The notes under the pieces: generated by a model | What the model saw: only the letters and a program-made list of their open reading frames with translations | Database searches by the model: none | What the model was told of the DNA's origin: nothing | Shown: positions 14,251 to 20,930 of the stretch, in pieces | Numbering within the stretch: position 1 is the stretch's first letter | Layout: the number at the start of each line of letters is the position of its first letter | Position numbers and translations under genes: made by a program | NCBI GenBank assembly: GCA_959599635.1 | Contig: CAUGJN010000020.1 | Coordinates: forward strand, 1 to 23,308 | DNA: 23,308 bases | Direction: 5' to 3' | DNA from: an uncultured Collinsella sp. | GTDB lineage: Bacteria; Actinomycetota; Coriobacteriia; Coriobacteriales; Coriobacteriaceae

Positions 14251-14277
14251 TACGGGAACTTACGATAAATTATACGA
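14251..14277 (-). promoter_or_regulatory. Promoter and possible operator of the toxin-antitoxin pair
   Basis: On the minus strand a perfect TATAAT (14274-14269) lies about 37 nt before the antitoxin start. Two copies of TCGTA (14277-14273 and 14265-14261 on that strand), 12 nt apart, bracket it and could be half-sites for antitoxin binding. No convincing -35 is visible. Confidence 0.5.
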
Positions 14278-14316
14278 ATAATATGCAGCACCCGCCAGCT
14301 AAAACACACACAAAAC

Positions 14317-14344
14317 GAGGCTCTGGCCAACCGGCCAGAGCCTC
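14317..14344 (-). terminator. Intrinsic terminator of ABC operon 1
   Basis: On the minus strand GAGGCTCTGGCC and GGCCAGAGCCTC form a 12-bp stem with a GGTT loop, followed by GTTTTGTGTGTGTTTT. It lies beyond the long hairpin at 14387-14492. The equivalent at 18818-18845 has two compensated base-pair changes. Confidence 0.9.
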
Positions 14345-14386
14345 ACCAACTTTTATTCCGTTCAAATGAGGAGTTGACTGCGCGCA

Positions 14387-14492
14387 GGGCTCCGTCTCGG
14401 GAGGGCGGCATTTTACCTCTGCGCGCAGTTTCGCAGCGAAGCGAGAATGTTTGAGCACGGAGGTAATATGCCGCCCTCACGAGACGGAGCCC
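14387..14492. repeat. Long structured hairpin downstream of ABC operon 1 (copy 1 of a paired element)
   Basis: Arms 14387-14419 and 14460-14492 pair as 13 bp (GGGCTCCGTCTCG), a mismatch, 11 bp (GAGGGCGGCAT), a 2x2 loop and 6 bp (TACCTC/GAGGTA), around a 40-nt loop (14420-14459). The loop, beginning GCGCGCAGTTTCGCAGCG, is nearly identical to that of the element at 18891-18993, while the arms differ. A second TGCGCGCAG precedes the plus-strand left arm at 14379-14387. The base of the stem is 11 nt from the stop codon of the ABC gene. Confidence 0.8.
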
Positions 14493-14502
14493 GTGGGTTT
14501 AC

Positions 14503-16443
14503 CTACTCGAGCTCAAACGCACCCGTGTACAGCTGGTAGTAATACCCGCGCTTAGCAATCAGCTCATCATGGCTGCCGCGCTCGATAATCCGCCCGTGAT
14601 CCAGCACGCAGATCAGGTCAGAGTTTCGCACGGTGGAGAGACGGTGCGCGATCACAAACGTGGTCCTGCCCTCCATGAGCGCATCCATGCCACGCTGCAC
14701 CAATGCCTCGGTGCGGGTGTCGATACTCGACGTGGCCTCATCCAGAATCATCGCGGGCGGGTCGGCCACCGCGGCGCGCGCAATGCTGATCAGTTGGCGC
14801 TGTCCCTGCGAAAGCCCGCTGCCGTCGCCCTCGAGTACGGTATCGTAGCCGGCCGGCAGCATGCGGATAAACCCGTCGGCGTTGGCCAGGCGCGCCGCCT
14901 CGATGCACTGCTCGTCCGTGGCGCCAGGGCAGCCGTAGCGAATGTTGTCCATGACGGTACCGATGAACAGGTTCACGTCCTGCAGCACCACGCCCAGCGA
15001 GCGGCGCAGATCGGCCTTGCGGATCTTGTTGACGTTGATGCCGTCGTAGCGGATCTTGCCGTCGGCGATGTCGTAGAAGCGGTTGATAAGATTGGTGATC
15101 GTGGTCTTGCCGGCGCCCGTCGCACCAACGAGCGCGATCTTCTGCCCGGGCTCGGCTTCGAGCTCGATATCGTGCAGCACGAGCTTTTGGGGCACATAGC
15201 CAAAGCTCACATGGTCGAGCATAATATGCCCCTTGAGCGGCACGAGCCCGCAGCCGCCATCGTGATGTGGGTTCTTCCAGGCCCAGCGCTCGGTTCGCTC
15301 GCTCGTTTCGACAAGCGCGCCGTCCGCGTCCTCGCGCACGTTGACCAGCGTCACGTAACCGTCGTCGGACTCGGGCTTCTCATCCATGAGCGTAAAGATG
15401 CGCCCGGCGCCCGCAAGCGCGATGATGATCGAGTTGAGCTGGTTGGACACTTGCGCTACGGGGTTCATAAAGTTGCGCGTGAGCGTCAAAAACGATGCGA
15501 TGGCGCCGAGCGTGAACGTGTCGAAACCGGTAAGTCCCAGGTTGGGTGTCCCCGCGATGGCCATGTAGCCGCCGAGCACAGCCACCACCACATAGATCAG
15601 GTAGCCAAGTGCGTTCATCATGGGCATGATCGAATTGCCCACGCCCTGCGCGTTCGTCGCAGCCTTTGCCCAGGCACGGTTGAGCTTGCCCATTCCGGTG
15701 CGTGCGGCGTCCTCGTGACAAAAGACCTTGATGACCTTCTGCCCGCCGACCATCTCCTCGATGTAGCCGTTGAGCGCGCCGAGTGTATCTTGCTGCTGGA
15801 TAGAAAACGCCCCGATGACCCCCGTGATGCGGCCCACGAACACGAGCACCGCCGCCATGAGCACGCAGACTACCACGGTGAGCCCCACGCTCATCCAAAG
15901 CATGCACACAAAGACCGCGACCAGCGTGAATACCGAGCTTACGAGCTGCGAGAGCGACTGCGCGATCATCTGGCGCAGGGTGTCGGTGTCGTTGGTGTAG
16001 AGGCTCATGATGTCGCCGTGCGCGTGCGTGTCGAAGTAGCGCAAGGGGAGTGTCTGCATGTGCGAGAACATATCGTCGCGGATGTGTTTGAGCGTGCCTT
16101 GCGCCACAGTAACCATCGCGCGGTTGTAGACGAGTGTGGCCACGACGCCCACCACATAGACAGCGCCGATGGTGATGAGCGCGTGCGCAAGGCCCGTCCA
16201 TACGGGAGCGTCGGTCGCCAAAAGCGGGACGATGTAGTCGTCGATGAGTGCCTGCAAAAACATCGACGACGCAGCGCTCGCGATGGCAGAGAGCAGAATG
16301 CACGCGACGACGAGTACAAGTTGTCCTCGGTAGCAGGACATATACGAGAGCAGTCGCTTGACGGTTGCCATGTCGAGTTGCATCGCGGGCATGTCGGCGC
16401 CCGGTGCCGCTCCGTTTGCGGGGCGTTTATTCTGCTTACTCAT
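14503..16443 (-). CDS. ABC exporter half-transporter, TM288-like (canonical ATPase site), operon 1
   Basis: The protein is 646 aa: a short charged N-terminus, six membrane helices (about 40-345), a linker of about 45 residues with RWAWKNPHHDGGCG, and one nucleotide-binding domain. The ATPase domain has Walker A GATGAGKT (440-447), Q-loop LQD, Walker B MILDEATSS with the catalytic E569, and H600 in IAHRLST. The signature is LSQGQ (544-548) instead of LSGGQ, as in TM288-type subunits of heterodimeric exporters. It should pair with the product of the preceding gene and supply the active site residues. Drug, lipid or porphyrin-like export is known in the group; the substrate here is unknown. The ATG at 16443 overlaps the preceding gene by 8 bp (ATGAGTAA), with AAGGGA upstream. 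A start 24 codons earlier lies inside the partner gene. Confidence 0.92.
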   Translation of the reverse strand: MSKQNKRPANGAAPGADMPAMQLDMATVKRLLSYMSCYRGQLVLVVACILLSAIASAASSMFLQALIDDYIVPLLATDAPVWTGLAHALITIGAVYVVGVVATLVYNRAMVTVAQGTLKHIRDDMFSHMQTLPLRYFDTHAHGDIMSLYTNDTDTLRQMIAQSLSQLVSSVFTLVAVFVCMLWMSVGLTVVVCVLMAAVLVFVGRITGVIGAFSIQQQDTLGALNGYIEEMVGGQKVIKVFCHEDAARTGMGKLNRAWAKAATNAQGVGNSIMPMMNALGYLIYVVVAVLGGYMAIAGTPNLGLTGFDTFTLGAIASFLTLTRNFMNPVAQVSNQLNSIIIALAGAGRIFTLMDEKPESDDGYVTLVNVREDADGALVETSERTERWAWKNPHHDGGCGLVPLKGHIMLDHVSFGYVPQKLVLHDIELEAEPGQKIALVGATGAGKTTITNLINRFYDIADGKIRYDGINVNKIRKADLRRSLGVVLQDVNLFIGTVMDNIRYGCPGATDEQCIEAARLANADGFIRMLPAGYDTVLEGDGSGLSQGQRQLISIARAAVADPPAMILDEATSSIDTRTEALVQRGMDALMEGRTTFVIAHRLSTVRNSDLICVLDHGRIIERGSHDELIAKRGYYYQLYTGAFELE

Positions 16444-18193
16444 CCTCTGCCGTTCCCTTCTGCTGCGACTCAAAGACTTCGCGATAGATATCGCTTGTGT
16501 GCAAAAGCTCTTCATGCGTGCCCACCGCGCTCACGCGGCCGTCGTCCATCACGACGATATTGTCAGCGTGCATGACCGAGCTCACACGCTGCGCGATTAC
16601 GATCTTGGTCGTGGAAGGCAGGTACTCCGCAAGGCCTTGCTGGATCTTTGCGTCCGTTTGGGTGTCCACGGCGCTCGTGGAGTCGTCGAGTACGAGCACG
16701 CGCGGCTTGGCCACCAGGGCGCGCGCGATGCAGAGGCGCTGCTTCTGGCCGCCCGAAACGTTGGTTCCGCCCTGCTCGATCATGGTCTGGTAGCCGTCGG
16801 GCATCTGGTCGATGAACTCGTTCGCGCAGGCGAGCTCGCAGGCGCGCACCAGCTCTGCATCGTTGGCCTCGGCGTCACCCCAGCGCAGGTTCTCGGCGAT
16901 GGTGCCGCTAAAGAGCTCGTTTTTCTGCAGTACCATGGCCACCTGGCCGCGCAGCGCATCGAGGTCGTAGTCGCGCACATCGATGCCGCCCACGCGCACG
17001 GTGCCCGCGGTGACGTCATAGAGACGGGCGATGAGGTTCACAAGGCTCGACTTGGACGAACCCGTGCCGCCGATGATGCCCACGACCTCGCCGCTCTTGA
17101 TGGTGAGGTTTACGTCCTCGAGCACGTTTTTCTCGGCCTTGCTCGCGTAGGCAAAGCTCACGTGGTCAAACTCCACGGAACCGTCCGCAACCTGCGTGAC
17201 GGCGCGACCGGGCTCGGGGCTCGCGATGCCGCTCTGTTCGTTGAGTAGCTCGGCGATACGCTTGGCCGAGCTCTGGGCAATCACGATAAGCGTAAAGACC
17301 ATGGAGAGCATCATGAGCGCCATAAGGATTTGCGTGGCGTAGGTAAAGAGTGCGGTGAGCTGTCCTGTGGTGAGGCCGAGCGCGGCGTTGTTGCCCGAGG
17401 CCACGATGGCCTTAGCGCCGAGCCACGAGATGAGTATCATGCATGCGTACATGCAGGCCTGCATGAGCGGCGTATTGAGTGCGATGAGGCGCTCGCCGCG
17501 GGCGAAGTCCTCGTAGATGCGTTGGCTGATACGGCCGAACTTGCCAATCTCGTGCTCCTCGCGGTTGAACGACTTGACCACGCGGATGCCTGCGACATTT
17601 TCCTGCACCACGTTGTTGAGCGTGTCGTAGGTAGCGAAAACGCGGTTGAAGATGCTGCTTACGCGCCACATGATGAGTCCGAGTGCGATGGCGAGGATGG
17701 GGATCACGGCTAGGAACACAAACGAGATCTGTCGGTTGATGGTAAACGACACAATCCAGCAGAACGCGAGCATCACGGGGCCGCGCACGCCCATGCGGAT
17801 GATCATCATGTAGGCGTTCTGCACGTTGGTGACATCGGTGGTGAGGCGTGTGACGATCGAGCCGGTAGAGAACTTGTCGATGTTGCCAAAAGAGAAGGTC
17901 TGCACGTTGTCGTACATATCGTCGCGCAGGTTGGCGGCGAATCCCACCGAGGCGCGTGCGCCCATCCAAGCGCCGCCGGCGCCCACTCCAAATTCGAGAA
18001 CGGCAAGGACGAGCAGGGCGATGCCAAGGCGCCAGACCTCGCCCATGTTGCCGGCTTGGATGCCGCGGTCGATGAGGTCGCTCATGACGAGCGGGATAGC
18101 GATCTCGAGTATCACCTCCAGGATGGAAAGTAGGATGGCGGTGACGGAGCTCTTGCGGTATTGCCGCAGGCTTCGTCCAAGTGTTCGTATCAT
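16436..18193 (-). CDS. ABC exporter half-transporter, TM287-like (degenerate ATPase site), operon 1
   Basis: The protein is 585 aa with six membrane helices (about 15-310) and one nucleotide-binding domain. Several key positions are non-canonical: Walker A is GGTGSSKS (375-382) with Ser in place of the last Gly; Walker B is LVLDDSTSAVD with D504 in place of the catalytic Glu; and the H-loop is IAQRVSS with Q535 in place of His. The signature VSGGQ (479-483) is intact. The Glu-to-Asp and His-to-Gln changes match those in TM287-type subunits, which form the weak site of heterodimeric exporters. The ATG at 18193 has GAAAGGA 6 nt upstream. The gene lies 121 nt after a MarR regulator and probably has its own MarR-controlled promoter. 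Confidence 0.92.
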   Translation of the reverse strand: MIRTLGRSLRQYRKSSVTAILLSILEVILEIAIPLVMSDLIDRGIQAGNMGEVWRLGIALLVLAVLEFGVGAGGAWMGARASVGFAANLRDDMYDNVQTFSFGNIDKFSTGSIVTRLTTDVTNVQNAYMMIIRMGVRGPVMLAFCWIVSFTINRQISFVFLAVIPILAIALGLIMWRVSSIFNRVFATYDTLNNVVQENVAGIRVVKSFNREEHEIGKFGRISQRIYEDFARGERLIALNTPLMQACMYACMILISWLGAKAIVASGNNAALGLTTGQLTALFTYATQILMALMMLSMVFTLIVIAQSSAKRIAELLNEQSGIASPEPGRAVTQVADGSVEFDHVSFAYASKAEKNVLEDVNLTIKSGEVVGIIGGTGSSKSSLVNLIARLYDVTAGTVRVGGIDVRDYDLDALRGQVAMVLQKNELFSGTIAENLRWGDAEANDAELVRACELACANEFIDQMPDGYQTMIEQGGTNVSGGQKQRLCIARALVAKPRVLVLDDSTSAVDTQTDAKIQQGLAEYLPSTTKIVIAQRVSSVMHADNIVVMDDGRVSAVGTHEELLHTSDIYREVFESQQKGTAEDE

Positions 18194-18224
18194 GCATGTT
18201 CCTTTCTGTATGAATCGGGCTGAA

Positions 18225-18241
18225 ATTATGTAGCAAGCTAC
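18225..18241 (-). promoter_or_regulatory. Probable MarR operator next to the -10 of ABC operon 1
   Basis: The palindrome GTAGC-AA-GCTAC (18230-18241) directly abuts a -10-like CATAAT on the minus strand (18230-18225), about 32 nt before the ABC start. A closely related site, GTAGCATGTTAC, lies at the marR promoter at 18763-18774. No clear -35 is seen. Confidence 0.55.
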
Positions 18242-18260
18242 GGAATAGGGCGTAAAGAAG

Positions 18261-18296
18261 CCCGTCGCAGGCGGATCGAATCCGGTGGGCGACGGG
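18261..18296 (-). terminator. Weak terminator or attenuator between marR and ABC genes
   Basis: CCCGTCGC (18261-18268) pairs with GCGACGGG (18289-18296) and encloses CGGAT/ATCCG (18272-18276 and 18280-18284). Only CTTCTTTACG follows on the minus strand. It probably lets part of the marR transcript continue into the ABC genes. Confidence 0.5.
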
Positions 18297-18314
18297 TGCT
18301 GATGAAGCTATTGT

Positions 18315-18755
18315 TTATTGTTTGCAGACGTTGGCGTAGACTCTCCTGAGCATGCGGATGAGCTCCGTCTGCTCGCGCTCATCAAGGCCGGCGAGCAGCT
18401 CTCGATCGCGTTCGCGCATTGTGGCACGCATGCGATCGCCGGCATCGTGTGCCTTGTCCGTAAGCTCAACGACCTTATTACGTCGGTCATCCTCGGCTAC
18501 CCAGGTGCGCACAAAGCCGTTTTTCTCGAGCCGGCTGACGAGGCCGGAGACCGTTGGGTGGGAAACCTTGAGGTTGGCTTCGATCTCTTTTTGGAGCGCT
18601 CGGCCCGCATGCTCAATGAGGTAGACGATCACCTGGCTTTGCGCAAAGGTGAGCCCTTGCTCCTTGAGGTCCGCATCGGCAGACGCCTGCATGCGTTCGT
18701 TGATTACCTTAAACAGGGGTCCAACAGCATCTTCGGGAACCATTCCAGCCACCAT
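18315..18755 (-). CDS. MarR family regulator of ABC operon 1
   Basis: The protein is up to 146 aa and follows the MarR fold: a dimerisation helix, LTFAQSQVIVYLIEHAGRALQKEIEANLKVSHPTVSGLVSRLEKNGFV as helix-turn-helix (about 35-82), the wing VAEDDRRNKVVELT with the DxR motif, and a C-terminal dimer helix. MarR proteins repress nearby genes and release DNA on binding a small ligand or on oxidation. The ATG at 18755 directly abuts GGAAAGG, which is unusually close; the ATG at codon 5 (18743) is a reasonable alternative. The promoter at 18776-18804 carries a palindrome that recurs before the ABC genes, so self-control and control of the exporter are likely. Confidence 0.88.
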   Translation of the reverse strand: MVAGMVPEDAVGPLFKVINERMQASADADLKEQGLTFAQSQVIVYLIEHAGRALQKEIEANLKVSHPTVSGLVSRLEKNGFVRTWVAEDDRRNKVVELTDKAHDAGDRMRATMRERDRELLAGLDEREQTELIRMLRRVYANVCKQ

Positions 18756-18762
18756 CCTTTCC

Positions 18763-18804
18763 GTAGCATGTTACGTTTATACCACAACCCGAAGCATGCG
18801 ACAA
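18763..18804 (-). promoter_or_regulatory. Promoter and operator of the marR gene
   Basis: On the minus strand TTGTCG (18804-18799), 17 nt, and an extended -10 TG-G-TATAAA (18781-18776) form a good promoter. The near-palindrome GTAACATGCTAC (18774-18763) lies just after the -10 and covers the likely start of transcription, which suits autorepression. The U-tract of the upstream operon's terminator runs into the -35. Confidence 0.7.
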
Positions 18805-18817
18805 ATTTACACAAAAC

Positions 18818-18845
18818 GAGCCCCTGGCCAACCGGCCAGGGGCTC
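18818..18845 (-). terminator. Intrinsic terminator of ABC operon 2
   Basis: On the minus strand GAGCCCCTGGCC and GGCCAGGGGCTC form a 12-bp stem with a GGTT loop, followed by GTTTTGTGTAAATTT. It is the paralogue of the terminator at 14317-14344. Confidence 0.9.
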
Positions 18846-18890
18846 ACAAACTTTTATTTCCTTCTAAATGACGGGCTGATTGCGCGCAGG

Positions 18891-18993
18891 AGGGTTCCCC
18901 GGGGCGGCGGGGTATTTCCTCCGCGCGCAGTTTCGCAGCGCAGCGAGAATGTTTGAGCACGGAGGAACTACCCCGCCGCCCCCGGGGAACCCT
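18891..18993. repeat. Long structured hairpin downstream of ABC operon 2 (copy 2 of the paired element)
   Basis: The left arm 18891-18914 pairs with 18969-18993 over 24 bp with one bulged C, followed by a 2x2 loop and TCCTCC/GGAGGA (18917-18922 and 18961-18966). The 38-nt loop (18923-18960) differs from copy 1 at a single base. TGCGCGCAG precedes the left arm at 18881-18889, as in copy 1. The hairpin begins 18 nt after the ABC stop codon on the minus strand. Confidence 0.8.
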
Positions 18994-19010
18994 ACGTGGA
19001 ACAAACCTGC

Positions 19011-20930
19011 CTACTCGAGCTCAAACGCTCCGGTGTACAGCTGGTAGTAGTACCCGCGCTTGGCGATCAGCTCATCATGGTTGCCGCGCTCGATGATGCG
19101 GCCGTGGTCCAGGCAGATAATCGCGTCGGAGTTGCGCACGGTGGAGAGGCGGTGCGCGATGACAAACGTCGTGCGGCCCTCCATGAGCTTGTCCATGCCC
19201 GCTTGCACGATAGCCTCGGTGCGGGTGTCGATGGAGCTCGTGGCCTCGTCCAGAATCATTGCCGGCGGATCGGCGACGGCAGCGCGGGCGATCGAAATCA
19301 GCTGGCGCTGGCCCTGCGACAGCTGGGCGCCGTTGCCGGTGAGCATGGTGTCGTAGCCGTCGGGCAGGCGGGTGATAAAGTCGTCCGCGCCCGCGAGCTT
19401 GGCCGCCGCAATGCACTCCTCGTCGGTGGCGTCCAGGTTGCCGTAGCGGATGTTGTCCATCACGGTGCCGGTGAACAGGTTCACGTCCTGCAGCACGACG
19501 CCCAGGCTTCGGCGCAGGTCGGCCTTGCGGATCTTGTTGACGTTGATGCCGTCGTAGCGGATCTTGCCGTCGGCGATGTCATAGAAGCGGTTGATGAGGT
19601 TGGTGATGGTCGTCTTACCGGCACCGGTGGCGCCGACAAACGCGACCTTCTGGCCCGGCTTGGCAAACACGGACACGCCGTGCAGCACCTCGTGGTCGGG
19701 CGTGTAACCAAAGTCGACGTTATCCATGACCAGATCGCCGCGCAGCGGCACGTACTCGATCTCGCCGGTTGCGCGGTGCGGATGTTTCCACGCCCACATG
19801 CCGGTGTGGTGGTCGGCCTCCTCGAGCTGCCAGGTGTCGGGGTTGACCTGCGCGTTGACGAGCGTCACATAGCCTTCGTCGGCCTCGGGCTCCTCGTCGA
19901 TGAGCTCAAAGATGCGGTCGGCGCCGGCGAGGCCCATGACCACGGCGTTGATCTGCTGCGAGATCTGGCCGATCTGTCCGCAGAACTGCTTGGTCATGTT
20001 GAGGAACGGCACCACGACGGCGATGGACAGCGCCATGCCCGAGATGCTCAGGTTGGGCACGCCCAGCGCCAGGAAAATGCCGCCTGCCAGTGCGACCAGC
20101 ACATAGAGCAGGTTGCCCAGGTTCATGAGGATGGGCATGAGGATGTTGGCGTACATGTTGGCCTTCTGCGAGACCTCGAAGAGCTTTTCGTTGCGCTCGT
20201 CAAAATCGGCTTCGGCGGCAGACTCGTGGCAGAATGCCTTGACTACCTTCTGACCGTTCATGACTTCCTCGATATGGCCCTCGACCACGCCGAGCTCGGT
20301 CTGCTGCGCAATGAAGAAGCGCGCGGAATTGGAGCCGAGCAGCTTGGTCATAAAGGTCATAAAGGCGACGCCGGCGATGATGACCAGGCACATCCACACG
20401 CTGTAGTACAGCATGATAAAGAACACCGTGACGATGATGATGATCGTCATGAGCAGGTTGGGCAGCGACTGACTGATCATCTGGCGCAGCGTATCGATGT
20501 CGTTGGTGTAGTGGCTCATGATATCGCCGCGCTGGTGCGTGTCGAAGTAGCGGATCGGCAGGTCCTGCATGCGGTTGAACATCATCTCGCGCAGCTTCTC
20601 GAGCGAGCCTTGCGTGACGATAGCCATGGCGCGGTTCCAGAAGAGCGAGGACAGGACACCGACGCCGTAGATGCAGGCGAGGGTGGTCACGAGCTGCAGA
20701 ATCTTGGGCTGTGCGGCTTCCCAATCGCCCGACTGCCACGATTCGCTAATAATCTGCAGGGCGCTCTGCAGGAAGGTCGCGCCGATGGAGTTGATGATGG
20801 CGCAGAGCACCACGCCGGCGACGACAAGGGGCAAAAGCACGGGATAGAAGCCAAAGAGCGTCTTGATGAGGCGCGACATGGTGCCGCCCTTGCGGTTGAG
20901 CGCGCGCTCGGCGGTCGTTGCCTTACTCAT
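19011..20930 (-). CDS. ABC exporter half-transporter, TM288-like (canonical ATPase site), operon 2
   Basis: The protein is 639 aa with six membrane helices (about 25-335), a linker containing MWAWKHPHRATG, and an ATPase domain. Walker A is GATGAGKT (433-440), the signature is LSQGQ (537-541), Walker B is MILDEATSS with E562, and the H-loop has H593 in IAHRLST. It is clearly paralogous to the gene at 14503-16443: long stretches of the ATPase domain, such as KIRYDGINVNKIRKADLRRS and the C-terminal KRGYYYQLYTGAFELE, are identical, whereas the membrane part has diverged. That suggests a different substrate on the same motor. The ATG at 20930 has GGAGG 8 nt upstream and overlaps the preceding gene by 8 bp. 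Confidence 0.93.
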   Translation of the reverse strand: MSKATTAERALNRKGGTMSRLIKTLFGFYPVLLPLVVAGVVLCAIINSIGATFLQSALQIISESWQSGDWEAAQPKILQLVTTLACIYGVGVLSSLFWNRAMAIVTQGSLEKLREMMFNRMQDLPIRYFDTHQRGDIMSHYTNDIDTLRQMISQSLPNLLMTIIIIVTVFFIMLYYSVWMCLVIIAGVAFMTFMTKLLGSNSARFFIAQQTELGVVEGHIEEVMNGQKVVKAFCHESAAEADFDERNEKLFEVSQKANMYANILMPILMNLGNLLYVLVALAGGIFLALGVPNLSISGMALSIAVVVPFLNMTKQFCGQIGQISQQINAVVMGLAGADRIFELIDEEPEADEGYVTLVNAQVNPDTWQLEEADHHTGMWAWKHPHRATGEIEYVPLRGDLVMDNVDFGYTPDHEVLHGVSVFAKPGQKVAFVGATGAGKTTITNLINRFYDIADGKIRYDGINVNKIRKADLRRSLGVVLQDVNLFTGTVMDNIRYGNLDATDEECIAAAKLAGADDFITRLPDGYDTMLTGNGAQLSQGQRQLISIARAAVADPPAMILDEATSSIDTRTEAIVQAGMDKLMEGRTTFVIAHRLSTVRNSDAIICLDHGRIIERGNHDELIAKRGYYYQLYTGAFELE

